Below are positions 54,562-62,124 of a stretch of 64,000 nt of DNA, in pieces. The stretch is from Silanimonas sp044377035 (GTDB lineage Bacteria > Pseudomonadota > Gammaproteobacteria > Xanthomonadales > Xanthomonadaceae), in the NCBI RefSeq assembly GCF_044377035.1, contig NZ_JBILJW010000011.1, positions 56,990 to 120,989 of the forward strand. The letters are read 5' to 3'. Position 1 is the first letter of the stretch. Each line of letters opens with the position of its first letter. Made by a program: the position numbers and the translations under genes. The notes below the pieces were generated by a model. The model ran no database searches, was not told the origin of the DNA, and saw only the letters and a program-made list of their open reading frames with translations.

Positions 54562-55473
54562 TCAGTGCCCCAACAGTTCGCCCGCGCCCTGCGCCAGCAG
54601 GGCCTCGGCGACGCGCTGCCCCAGGCCTTCCGGATCGGCGGCGCTGCCCTTCGCTTCCGCCCGCACGAGGCGGCCGTCGCTGGCATCGCCCACGGCGCCG
54701 CGAAGCAGCAGCTTCTCGTTGAACAGCTCGGCGAAACCGGCCACCGGCACGTGGCAGCTACCGTGCAGGGCGCGGTTCATCGCGCGCTCGGCCTCGACGC
54801 AGACGCGCGTGGTGCCGTCATCCAGCCCGCGCAGCAGGCGGGCGATGTCGGCGTCGCCCTCGCGGCATTCGATGGCGATGGCGCCCTGCGCGACGGCCGG
54901 CAGCAGGCGCGGTGGCGTCAGGCGCTCGCGGATGCGGGCGTCGAAACCGAGGCGCTGCAGGCCGGCACAGGCGAGGATGATGGCGTCGTACTGCCCGGCA
55001 TCGAGCTTCGCCAGCCGCGTGTTGACGTTGCCGCGCAGGTCGAGCAGCTCGAGGTCGGGCCGCAGCGCACGCAGCTGCGCCTGCCGGCGCAGCGAGCTGG
55101 TGCCCACGCGCGCGCCGCGCGGCAGCGCATCGACCGTGGCGTGGGCGTTGCTGACGAAGGCGTCGAACGGGTCGGCGCGCTCGAGGATGGCGGCGAGCAC
55201 GAACGGCCCGTCGAGTTCCATCGGCACGTCCTTCAGCGAATGGACGGCCGCATCGGCACGGCCCTCGAGCATTGCGACCTCGAGCTCCTTCAGGAACAGG
55301 CCCTTGCCGCCGACGGCCGCCAGCGCGCGATCGAGGATCTGGTCGCCGCGGGTGGTCATCGGCACCAGCTGCACCTCGAGCCCGGGGTGCAGGGCGCGCA
55401 GGCGCGCGGCGACGTGTTCGGTTTGCCAGAGGGCGAGCGCGCTCTCGCGCGTGGCCAGTCGGATCAGGGGCAT
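54562..55473 (-). CDS. hemC: hydroxymethylbilane synthase (porphobilinogen deaminase)
   Basis: 303 residues. It joins four porphobilinogens into hydroxymethylbilane for heme. The N-terminus LIRLATRESALALWQTEHV, the loop KGLFLKELEVAML, AVHSLKDVPMEL and GTSSLRRQAQL (substrate arginines) are diagnostic; the cofactor cysteine is in LHGSCHVPVAG. ATG at 55473. It follows algR by 32 bases, as in Pseudomonas and Xanthomonas, but hemD does not follow. Confidence 0.96.
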   Translation of the reverse strand: MPLIRLATRESALALWQTEHVAARLRALHPGLEVQLVPMTTRGDQILDRALAAVGGKGLFLKELEVAMLEGRADAAVHSLKDVPMELDGPFVLAAILERADPFDAFVSNAHATVDALPRGARVGTSSLRRQAQLRALRPDLELLDLRGNVNTRLAKLDAGQYDAIILACAGLQRLGFDARIRERLTPPRLLPAVAQGAIAIECREGDADIARLLRGLDDGTTRVCVEAERAMNRALHGSCHVPVAGFAELFNEKLLLRGAVGDASDGRLVRAEAKGSAADPEGLGQRVAEALLAQGAGELLGH

Positions 55474-55505
55474 GTCGGGTTCCGTGAGGGGCGCCGTCGC
55501 CGGCG

Positions 55506-56240
55506 CTACAGGTGTTTCAATTCGTCGCGAAGTCCGGGCAGGCAGCGTCGGCTCACTTCGAGCACGGCACCGCCGTCGCGCAGCACCGCGTGCACGACAC
55601 CCTCCGGCGAGCGACGCAGCTCGCTGAACTGCTCGCGCGCGACGAGGCAGTTGCGGTGGATGCGCAGGAATCGCCCGGCGAACTCGGCTTCGAGCCCCTT
55701 GAGCGAATCCTCGACGAGGTCCTCGCCGCGGGCATGGTGCACGACGACGTATTTCTCTTCCGCCTGCAGGTAGCGGATGTCGGCGACGGGAATGAGGCGC
55801 AGCGAACCGCGCAGCCGCGCCGCGAGGTGGGTGCGCGCACGGCCTGGCAGCGCCGGCATGGCCACCGCCTGCTTCCGCCCGGCATGGCGCTCGGCGGCAC
55901 GCTGCAGGGCCGCCGCGAGGCGCTCGGCGCGCACGGGCTTGAGCAGGTAGTCGACGGCGGCGGCCTCGAAGGCCGCCAGCGCGTGCTCGTCGTAGGCGGT
56001 GCAGAACACCACGGCCGGCGGGGACTCCATCGCGGCGAGATGGCGCGCGGCTTCCAAGCCGTCCATCTCCGGCATCTCGATGTCCATCAGGACGACATCC
56101 GGCAGCTGCTTCAGGCAAGCGTCGAGGGCACTGCGGCCGTCGCCCACCGCCGCCACCACGCGATGCCCGCCCAACTCGGCGAGCAGGGCGGCCAGGCGCT
56201 CGCGGGCCAGCGGTTCGTCGTCGGCGATCAGGACATCCAT
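55506..56240 (-). CDS. algR: LytTR response regulator AlgR
   Basis: 244 residues. An N-terminal receiver domain has acidic residues in IADDEPLARERL, the phospho-acceptor in VVLMDIEMPEMDG and the lysine in YLLKPVRAERL. A C-terminal LytTR DNA-binding domain contains DIRYLQAEEKYVVVHHARG and FLRIHRNCLVAREQF. AlgR controls alginate, type IV pili and virulence genes in Pseudomonas. Usually it is paired with the sensor AlgZ upstream; here the upstream neighbour is a fatty-acid desaturase, so the sensor must be elsewhere. Confidence 0.93.
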   Translation of the reverse strand: MDVLIADDEPLARERLAALLAELGGHRVVAAVGDGRSALDACLKQLPDVVLMDIEMPEMDGLEAARHLAAMESPPAVVFCTAYDEHALAAFEAAAVDYLLKPVRAERLAAALQRAAERHAGRKQAVAMPALPGRARTHLAARLRGSLRLIPVADIRYLQAEEKYVVVHHARGEDLVEDSLKGLEAEFAGRFLRIHRNCLVAREQFSELRRSPEGVVHAVLRDGGAVLEVSRRCLPGLRDELKHL

Positions 56241-56285
56241 GGCGCCATCGTAGCGGCGCCTCCCTGCCCCGTCAGCCGTCAGGCC

Positions 56286-57386
56286 TCACGCGGCGGCGGG
56301 CACCCAGTGCGGGCGGCTCGGGAAGGCATGGCGAACGATCCGCCACACCACTTCGCCGAACTGCTTCGGCAGCGAACCCGTGTTGTACGGCACGCCGTAC
56401 TTCTCGCAGAGCGCCTTTACCTCGACGGCCATGTCGGCATAACGGCGGGCCGGCAGGTCGGGGAACAGGTGGTGCTCGATCTGGTGGCTCAGGTTGCCGG
56501 TCATGAAGTTCATGAGGAAACCGCCGGCGATGTTCGACGAGCCACGGATCTGCCGCTGGTACCAGCCGGCCCGCGTTTCGTCCTTCACCTGTGCCGGCGT
56601 GAACGTGATCGCGTCGGCGGTGAAGTGGCCGCAGAAGATCACCACGAAGGTCCACAGGTTCCGCACGAGGTTCGCCGCCATGTTCCCGAGCAGCACCGGC
56701 AGGAAGAAGGGGCCGGCCAGCAGCGGGAAGAACACGTAGTCCTTGCCGCCCTGCCACGGCAGCTTGCGCAGCAGCGGCTTCGCGTCGGAGAGGAAGTAGC
56801 GCCACGAGCGGCGCCCCTTCACGTAGCGGCCGAGCTTGAGGTGCTGGATGGCGATGCCAGTCTGGTAGAAGACCGCCAGCAGCGCCGCGTAGATCGGCTG
56901 GCCCAGCGCGAACGGCGTCCAGCGCTGTTCGGGGAAGATGCGCAGCAGGCCATAGCCCACGTCGTCGTCCTTGCCGCGCACGTTCGTCCACTGGTGGTGG
57001 CTGTGGTTGTGCGTCTGCCGCCACCAGTCCGAGGGGCAGAGGTGGTCCCACTGGAAGCGGTCGCCCTGCAGGCTCGGGTCGTTCATCCAGTCGTACTGGC
57101 CGTGGATGACGTTGTGGCCGAGCTCCATGTTGTCGACGATCTTGGAGATGCCGAGCAGCAGCACGCCGAAGGCCCACAGCGGCCAGAGCAGCCAGGGCGC
57201 GGGCGCCGCGCCATAGAGCGCGAGGCGGCCGATCACTTCCGTCCAGCGCACCACGTGGCGGACGCGGCGGATGTAGCGGGCGTCGGCAGCGCCGAGGTCG
57301 CGGACGTGCTTCTCGCGAAGCGTATCGAGTTCGGCGCCGAAGGCTTCGAGGCGCTCGCCGGTGAGCAGGGGGGCGTGGGCGGTCAT
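56286..57386 (-). CDS. desB: acyl-CoA/fatty acid desaturase DesB-like
   Basis: 366 residues from ATG 57386, which lies one base after the stop of desC. Membrane-bound diiron desaturase: histidine boxes HNVIHG, HNHSHH (in TQTHNHSHHQW-like context, here QTHNHSHHQWTN) and HQIEHHLFP are intact. Hydrophobic segments flank them. It introduces a cis double bond into acyl chains using electrons from the ferredoxin reductase encoded just upstream. Order desC-desB with divergent desT copies the Pseudomonas aeruginosa desT/desCB locus. Confidence 0.92.
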   Translation of the reverse strand: MTAHAPLLTGERLEAFGAELDTLREKHVRDLGAADARYIRRVRHVVRWTEVIGRLALYGAAPAPWLLWPLWAFGVLLLGISKIVDNMELGHNVIHGQYDWMNDPSLQGDRFQWDHLCPSDWWRQTHNHSHHQWTNVRGKDDDVGYGLLRIFPEQRWTPFALGQPIYAALLAVFYQTGIAIQHLKLGRYVKGRRSWRYFLSDAKPLLRKLPWQGGKDYVFFPLLAGPFFLPVLLGNMAANLVRNLWTFVVIFCGHFTADAITFTPAQVKDETRAGWYQRQIRGSSNIAGGFLMNFMTGNLSHQIEHHLFPDLPARRYADMAVEVKALCEKYGVPYNTGSLPKQFGEVVWRIVRHAFPSRPHWVPAAA

Positions 57387-57387
57387 G

Positions 57388-58449
57388 TCAGAGGTCGATC
57401 GCAAGGTCGGTGCGTGCCGCGCTGACGCAGAGCTTCAGCGAGGTGCTGGCTTCGGGATGGGCGCTGTCGTCGCGCAGGTCGACGTGCACGCCGCTGGCCT
57501 TGGCACAGGTGCAGCGGCCGCACAGGCCTTGGCGGCAGCCGTGTTCGGGCCTCAGCCCGGCCGCTTCAAGCGCGGCGAGCAGGGGCGTGTCGGTGGGGAT
57601 ACTCAGGGTGCGTCCGCTCTTCAGCAGCGTGAGCTGCACCGCGGCGGCCGGCACATCGGGCACGCGCAGCACTGGCGGCGTGAAGCTCTCGGTGGCGATG
57701 CGCGCCGCGGCTTCGCGCAACAGCGCCTCGACGCGCGCGACGAAGCCGGTCGGGCCACAGGCGAGCACTTCGGCCCCCTGCGGGCTGCCGGGGAGTGCGG
57801 CCAGCGTGGCCTCGTCGAGGCGACCTTCGGCTTCGTGCGCCGCGGCGGGCGCTTCACCCGTGAGGAACAGGCGGAACTGGAAATCCGGGAAGCGCGCCTG
57901 CAGCGCGCGCAGTTCTTCGACAAAGCAGGCTTCGGCGCGCTCGCGCACCCAGTAGGCGAGCGACAGGCCGGCCAGCTGGCCGCGCTCCGCCGCCGCGCGC
58001 ACCTGGGCGATCGCCGCGGTGATGCCGCTGCCGGCGGCCATCAGCATCCGCTGCGGGGCGTCCGGCATTTCGAAGGCCATGCCGCCCCAGGGCTCGCTGA
58101 TCTGCAGCCGAGCACCATCGCGGGCCTCGGACAGCCAGTCAGCGAAGCGACCGCCGGCCACCTTGCGCACGGTGATGGCGATCTCGCGCTGGCCCGGCAG
58201 GCTGGTCAGGGTGAAGCTGCGCTGGAAGCGGCGGCCGTCCAGCTCGAAGCCGAAGCTCAAGTGCTGGCCGGGCTGCCAGTCCTGCAGGCGCTGGAAAGGC
58301 TTCAGCCACAGGGTCTCGCTGTCTACCGAGGCCGCTTCGCGGCGGACCAGCCGCGCGGTGTTGCCATACGGGCTCCAGCCGGGCTGCAGCAGGCCGCGCC
58401 AGTAATGCCAGGCGGGGCGGAACGGGGGCGGCGCAAGGGCGAAGGACAT
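57388..58449 (-). CDS. desC: ferredoxin reductase electron donor DesC-like
   Basis: 353 residues. FAD-binding barrel (GQHLSFGFELDGRRFQRSFTLTSLPG), NAD(P)-binding domain (MLMAAGSGITAAIAQVRAA, VLACGPTGFV) and a C-terminal plant-type 2Fe-2S ferredoxin domain with CRQGLCGRCTC and a fourth cysteine in LKLCVSAA. Supplies electrons from NAD(P)H to the desaturase whose gene follows after one base. First gene of the operon; a dyad at 58485-58512 lies in its promoter region. Confidence 0.93.
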   Translation of the reverse strand: MSFALAPPPFRPAWHYWRGLLQPGWSPYGNTARLVRREAASVDSETLWLKPFQRLQDWQPGQHLSFGFELDGRRFQRSFTLTSLPGQREIAITVRKVAGGRFADWLSEARDGARLQISEPWGGMAFEMPDAPQRMLMAAGSGITAAIAQVRAAAERGQLAGLSLAYWVRERAEACFVEELRALQARFPDFQFRLFLTGEAPAAAHEAEGRLDEATLAALPGSPQGAEVLACGPTGFVARVEALLREAAARIATESFTPPVLRVPDVPAAAVQLTLLKSGRTLSIPTDTPLLAALEAAGLRPEHGCRQGLCGRCTCAKASGVHVDLRDDSAHPEASTSLKLCVSAARTDLAIDL

Positions 58450-58484
58450 GCGGGGCTCGGCTGGGGCGGTGGCGCTGGGGAATA

Positions 58485-58512
58485 CTATACAGTCGTGCAG
58501 ACAGACGTATAG
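58485..58512. promoter_or_regulatory. candidate DesT operator between desC and desT
   Basis: Inverted repeat CTATAC - 16 bases - GTATAG with an inner GT/AC pair, in an AT-rich island 35 bases before the desC start and 86 before desT. On the minus strand TATAGT inside it would serve as the desC -10 box. TetR-family repressors bind dyads of this size, and position and gene content fit regulation by the divergent desT. Confidence 0.5.
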
Positions 58513-58598
58513 ACAGCCATCCCGGAATTCAATCGCGCTGCCGGGCGGCGTTCATCCGGGGTCGAGCCGGCCCCACCCTGCCACCTACACTGGGCCCC

Positions 58599-59258
58599 AT
58601 GAGCGATCCCGTTCCCCTCCATCCGCCCCGCGCCACGCCCTCGGGCCCCGGGCGCAAACCGCAGATCAGCCGCGACGACCTCATCGCCGCCGCCCTGCGC
58701 CTGCTGGGGCCCCATCGAAGCGTGTCCACGCTCTCGCTGCGCGAGGTGGCGCGCGAGGCCGACATCGCCCCGAACAGCTTCTACCGGCACTTCCGCGACA
58801 TGGACGCGCTGGCCATCGCGCTGATCGAACTCGGCGGCCGCAGCCTGCGCACGATCATCCGCGAGGCGCGCACGCGCCTGAAGCCGGGGCGCAGCGTCAT
58901 CCGCACCTCGATCGAGACCTTCATGGAGCAGCTCGACGCCGACGAGCGCCTGCTGCACATCCTGTTGCGGGAAGGGATGGTTGGCTCCGACGCCTACAAG
59001 GCCGCCGTCGAGCGCGAACTGCGCACCTTCGAGGAAGAGCTCTGCATCGACCTGGTGCGGCTCTCGGAAGCCGGCGGCCGGCCCGTGCACGCGCCGGCCC
59101 TGGTGGCCACGGCGATGACGCGCTTGGTGTTCGCCATGGGCGCTACCGCCATCGACCTGCCGCGAGAGCGGCGCGGCGAAGTCGTCGAGCAGCTGGTCGA
59201 GATGCTGAAGATGATCATGGTCGGCTCGCACGTGCTGGCTGAACACGACGCGCGCTGA
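58599..59258 (+). CDS. desT: TetR family regulator DesT/FabR-like
   Basis: 219 residues. N-terminal helix-turn-helix (RDDLIAAALRLLGPHRSVST, LSLREVAREADIAPNSFYRHF) with the C-terminal ligand domain of FabR/DesT type (FMEQLDADERLLHILLREGM, LVATAMTRLVFAMGATAIDL). In Pseudomonas DesT senses acyl-CoA saturation and represses desCB. Divergent placement from desC-desB supports the same job. Convergent with the next gene, with 5 bases between stops. Confidence 0.9.
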   Translation: MSDPVPLHPPRATPSGPGRKPQISRDDLIAAALRLLGPHRSVSTLSLREVAREADIAPNSFYRHFRDMDALAIALIELGGRSLRTIIREARTRLKPGRSVIRTSIETFMEQLDADERLLHILLREGMVGSDAYKAAVERELRTFEEELCIDLVRLSEAGGRPVHAPALVATAMTRLVFAMGATAIDLPRERRGEVVEQLVEMLKMIMVGSHVLAEHDAR

Positions 59259-59263
59259 GGCCC

Positions 59264-59863
59264 TCACTCCGGAGGGCACGGCGGCGCGTCGTAGACCATC
59301 CGGAACGATTCGTCGTCGCTCTTGTAGTCGCTGGTCCAAGCCCCCTGGTCGCGCGTCCAGTAGTCCAGCGCCAGTGCGCGATCGGCCGGCGTCGCGAAAA
59401 CGATCTGGCCCTCCTTCTCGAGCGACAGGACCAGGCGATACGTCGCGTCGAAGGCCTCGACGCCGAACTGCTGCCAGAGCACGCGCTTTCCGCCGAAGCG
59501 CCGCTGCAGGAATCGCTGCCTCTTCGGTCCAGCGACAAAAGCCGTCGCGATCTGGCGCGACACCTCGGCATCAAGCGCCGGCGTCGGCTCGCGCCCCGGG
59601 CAGCGGTTTGCCTCATGGGTCCACGCGACCATGCGGTCGATCTCGGCCTCGGTTGGCGCCCACTCATCGCGATGCGCTTCGAACCAGGCACGCAAGGCGG
59701 GGGCAACGACCGTGCGTCGGAGTTCGTCGCCGCGCGCTGAGTCGTCGACGGTCGCGCCGGCGGATGCCGGCGGCACCGTCGTTGGCGGCGTCGACCACGC
59801 CGGCATCGAAGCGATGAGAGCGATCACGAGGATCGCAACAAAGCGAAGCATGGACAGGGGCAT
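59264..59863 (-). CDS. exported protein of unknown function
   Basis: 199 residues. Signal peptide (LRFVAILVIALIASMPAWS) then a helical domain with LRRTVVAPALRAWFEAHRDEW, EIDRMVAWTHEANRC, VSRQIATAFVAGPKRQRFLQRRFGGKRVLWQQFGVEAFDAT-type segments and a short C-terminal part rich in D, Y and S. ATG at 59863 or 59851. The central RQRFLQRRFGGKR stretch is very basic. I recognise no family. Confidence 0.65.
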   Translation of the reverse strand: MPLSMLRFVAILVIALIASMPAWSTPPTTVPPASAGATVDDSARGDELRRTVVAPALRAWFEAHRDEWAPTEAEIDRMVAWTHEANRCPGREPTPALDAEVSRQIATAFVAGPKRQRFLQRRFGGKRVLWQQFGVEAFDATYRLVLSLEKEGQIVFATPADRALALDYWTRDQGAWTSDYKSDDESFRMVYDAPPCPPE

Positions 59864-60007
59864 GGGTGGCTCGCTGCGTCGGGAGGACGCCCGAGCTTAT
59901 TCCCGCTCACCCGGGGCTTCGCCCGGACATCAGCCGAAGTCGCGGGTATCGCGACCTCGCCGCAGCGTTTCTGCTGCTTTGGGGCCGCGGCAAATTCGCC
60001 TGAACCG

Positions 60008-60685
60008 TCAACCCGCGAAGCACGCTGTCATCCAGTCACCGAGGTCGCGGATCTCCTCCGCGCACACCGAATGCGGCATCGGGTAGCGGCGCAGGGCCAC
60101 GTCCATGCCGAGGGCCTTCAGTGCGTCCGCGGATTTCTGGCCCGCAGCGAAGGGCACCACCGGGTCCTGCGTGCCGTGCGCCATGAAGACCGGCGTGGCG
60201 AGGCCCTTGGGCGTGGCTTCCGCAGGAGTGTCCGCCGCCAGCGGCAGGTAGGTCGAGAGCGCCGCCAGCCCGAGGAAGGGTTGCTCGCGGCGCAGGCCGG
60301 CGGCCAGCGTGATCGCGCCTCCCTGCGAGAAGCCGGCGAGGATGATGCGGTTCGCCGGCACGCCGCGGTCGCGCTCGCGCGCCACCAGGGCATCGACATC
60401 AGCGATCGAACGGCGCACGCCGGCGGCGTCCTCGCGCACCTTCGAGAAATCAAGGCTGACGATGTCGTACCACGCGCGCATCGCGTGGCCGTTGTTGATG
60501 GTGATCGGCATGACCGGCGCGTGCGGGAACACGAAACGAAGCGCCGGCCAGTCCTTGCGCACCAGCTCGGGAACGATCGGCGCGAAGTCGTGGCCGTCGG
60601 CGCCGAGGCCGTGCAGCCAGATCACCGAGAAGACCGGCTTGGCGCCAGTGGTGGTTTCGATCGTGTCGAGGAGCGCGTTGGGCAC
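60008..60685 (-). CDS. carboxylesterase/phospholipase family hydrolase
   Basis: 225 residues from a GTG at 60685; the frame is open further, but the region upstream holds the divergent dioxygenase start. Abhydrolase_2 family: VIWLHGLGADGHDFAPIVPE, catalytic serine in ILAGFSQGGAITLA, Asp in AHGTQDPVVPFA and His in YPMPHSVCAEEI. No signal peptide. Short-chain esterase or lysophospholipase; cytoplasmic. Confidence 0.9.
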   Translation of the reverse strand: MPNALLDTIETTTGAKPVFSVIWLHGLGADGHDFAPIVPELVRKDWPALRFVFPHAPVMPITINNGHAMRAWYDIVSLDFSKVREDAAGVRRSIADVDALVARERDRGVPANRIILAGFSQGGAITLAAGLRREQPFLGLAALSTYLPLAADTPAEATPKGLATPVFMAHGTQDPVVPFAAGQKSADALKALGMDVALRRYPMPHSVCAEEIRDLGDWMTACFAG

Positions 60686-60773
60686 GGCGTCGGCATCAGC
60701 AGATGAGGGCGCGGCATTGTGCCCGAGCCCGCGCCCCCTGCCCGCGGCCGCGCCGCCACCGCACAATGCGCGG

Positions 60774-61523
60774 ATGAGCGCGATCACCACGCCGTCCTGG
60801 CGCCTCGACGACGACACCCCGGCGGAAACGCTGGCCGCGCAGGGCTTCGCCCGGCTCTCGGCCGCCGCCAGCGCCCGCGCCGCCGGCGTCGCCGCCGCGG
60901 CCCTCGCCGGCCTCGCTACGCACTGGGCCGACCTGCCGCCGGACGAGCACCTGCGCGATGGCGGCCGCTACCGCTTCCGTCGCCATGCCTCGCTGGTGAT
61001 GAGCGCGGATGGGCGACGCATCGAACAGCGCGTCGAGCGGCCGCACTGGCAACCCACCGACTACAACGCCTTGCACGGCGGCTACGAGCGCTGGTTCGCC
61101 CCGGTGCTCGAGGCCACGCTGGCCGACCCGGCCTTCCTCGGACTCGTCACCGGGCTGGGGGCGGCGTGCGCTGCCGCCGCGGGCCATGCCCTCCCCTTCG
61201 TCGAAGTGCACCAGTTCCGGATCGACACGGCCCAGGGCATCGGGCGCCCCACGCCGGAAGGCGCGCATCGGGACGGCGTCGATTTCGTGGCGGTGGTCCT
61301 GATCGAGCGGGTGGCCGTGCGCGGCGGCGAAACCCGGGTGTTCGACGCCGAAGGCCCGGCCGGCCTCCGATTCACGATGGTCGAACCCGGCACCGCCCTG
61401 CTGCTCGACGACGCCCGGATGATCCACGAGACGACGCCCCTGCAGCCGGACGGCGCCGCCGGCCACCGCGACACGCTGGTGCTCACCTGGCGCCGGGACG
61501 GCTTCCTCGACCCGGCGGCCTGA
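60774..61523 (+). CDS. 2OG-Fe dioxygenase family protein
   Basis: 249 residues. The C-terminal half carries the facial triad and 2-oxoglutarate residues: EGAHRDGVDFV (H-x-D), ARMIHETTPL (second H) and GHRDTLVLTWRR (R). The conserved YRFRRHASLVMSAD and QPTDYNALHGGYERWF fit the 2OG-Fe dioxygenase family related to amino-acid hydroxylases and BsmA. It is divergent from the esterase by 88 bases. The substrate may be a free amino acid, but this is an inference from the family. Confidence 0.85.
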   Translation: MSAITTPSWRLDDDTPAETLAAQGFARLSAAASARAAGVAAAALAGLATHWADLPPDEHLRDGGRYRFRRHASLVMSADGRRIEQRVERPHWQPTDYNALHGGYERWFAPVLEATLADPAFLGLVTGLGAACAAAAGHALPFVEVHQFRIDTAQGIGRPTPEGAHRDGVDFVAVVLIERVAVRGGETRVFDAEGPAGLRFTMVEPGTALLLDDARMIHETTPLQPDGAAGHRDTLVLTWRRDGFLDPAA

Positions 61524-61586
61524 CCCTCCGGCACGGATTTCCGGCGCCAAAGACGCCCGGAACTTGACGTCCGTCACGCCAAAAGA

Positions 61587-61603
61587 CTGGCACGGATCTT
61601 GCT
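61587..61603 (+). promoter_or_regulatory. sigma-54 (RpoN) -24/-12 promoter
   Basis: CTGGCACGGATCTTGCT matches the YTGGCACGrNNNTTGCW consensus at every defined base, with the GG and GC pairs exactly 10 bases apart. It sits 31 bases before the ATG at 61635, placing the start of transcription near 61614 with a leader of about 20 bases. An enhancer-binding activator would be needed; no binding site is recognised upstream. Confidence 0.85.
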
Positions 61604-61634
61604 CCGCTTCGGGAGACCCGACCCGGAGCTCGCC

Positions 61635-61970
61635 ATGTTCGACACCACCGCCGACGCCCCCGCCCACGCCGCCCGCACGGCAGGCATGAACGAACCCGGC
61701 ATCTTCAAGGGCTGCACGGACGCCGACGGCCCCCTCGCGGCGGCCACCAAGGACGCGATCCTGGCCTACCTGGGCAAGCCGAACGCCGCCGGCTGGGAGC
61801 GGTTGAGGACGCGGGCGATCGCCGGCCGCACCACCCTCGGCGAGGCCTGGACCCTGGCGAACCCGACCGCGTTCCGGCGTTTCCCGACCTCGGCCGAGCT
61901 GATCCGCGCGATGCGCGTGGCGGTCGTGGCGCAGTGGGCGCACAGCGACGCAACGATCCGGACGCACTGA
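61635..61970 (+). CDS. unknown 111-residue protein under sigma-54 control
   Basis: 111 residues, soluble, no signal peptide or membrane segment. The N-terminus is alanine rich; the middle reads GPLAAATKDAILAYLGKPNA, WERLRTRAIAGRTTLGEAWTLANPTAFRRFP and the end SAELIRAMRVAVVAQWAHSD. It looks mainly helical. I do not recognise a family. The perfect -24/-12 promoter directly in front is the best evidence that it is a real, regulated gene. GGAG at good spacing precedes the ATG. It ends 7 bases before the tRNA gene on the opposite strand. Confidence 0.75.
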   Translation: MFDTTADAPAHAARTAGMNEPGIFKGCTDADGPLAAATKDAILAYLGKPNAAGWERLRTRAIAGRTTLGEAWTLANPTAFRRFPTSAELIRAMRVAVVAQWAHSDATIRTH

Positions 61971-61977
61971 ACGAGAC

Positions 61978-62053
61978 TGGTGGGCCCACCAGGACTCGAA
62001 CCTGGAACCAAGGGATTATGAGTCCCGTGCTCTAACCATTGAGCTATGGGCCC
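61978..62053 (-). tRNA. ileX: tRNA-Ile2 with CAT anticodon (lysidine-modified, reads AUA)
   Basis: 76 bases including an encoded CCA. Seven-pair acceptor stem GGGCCCA/TGGGCCC, D arm AGCTCAATGGTTAGAGC, anticodon loop CTCATAA (anticodon CAT), T arm CAGGTTCGAGTCCTG. The body (TAGCTCAATGGTTAGAGCA, then GACTCATAATC, CTTGGT) follows E. coli ileX, not elongator or initiator tRNA-Met, so it should be modified by TilS to lysidine-AU and decode AUA. Confidence 0.9.
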
Positions 62054-62063
62054 GCTCGCCGCG

Positions 62064-62069
62064 ATTGTA
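62064..62069 (-). promoter_or_regulatory. -10 box of the tRNA-Ile2 gene
   Basis: TACAAT on the minus strand, 10 bases before the mature 5' end of the tRNA. No clear -35 hexamer at 16-18 bases, so only the -10 is proposed. Confidence 0.45.
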
Positions 62070-62084
62070 GCGATGCGGCACGCA

Positions 62085-62107
62085 GACCCGCGTCCATGAC
62101 GCGGGTC
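62085..62107. terminator. stem-loop between symporter gene and tRNA-Ile2
   Basis: Ten-pair perfect stem GACCCGCGTC / GACGCGGGTC with a three-base loop. It lies 17 bases after the symporter stop; the T-run is weak on the minus strand, stronger on the plus strand. Confidence 0.55.
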
Positions 62108-62124
62108 GCGTCGTTTTCGGGGAC

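Noticed and set aside
61524..61545. Second sigma-54-like motif (GGCACGGATTTCC)
   Set aside because: The GG element is present but the -12 GC is missing, so it is at best a decayed copy of the real promoter at 61587.
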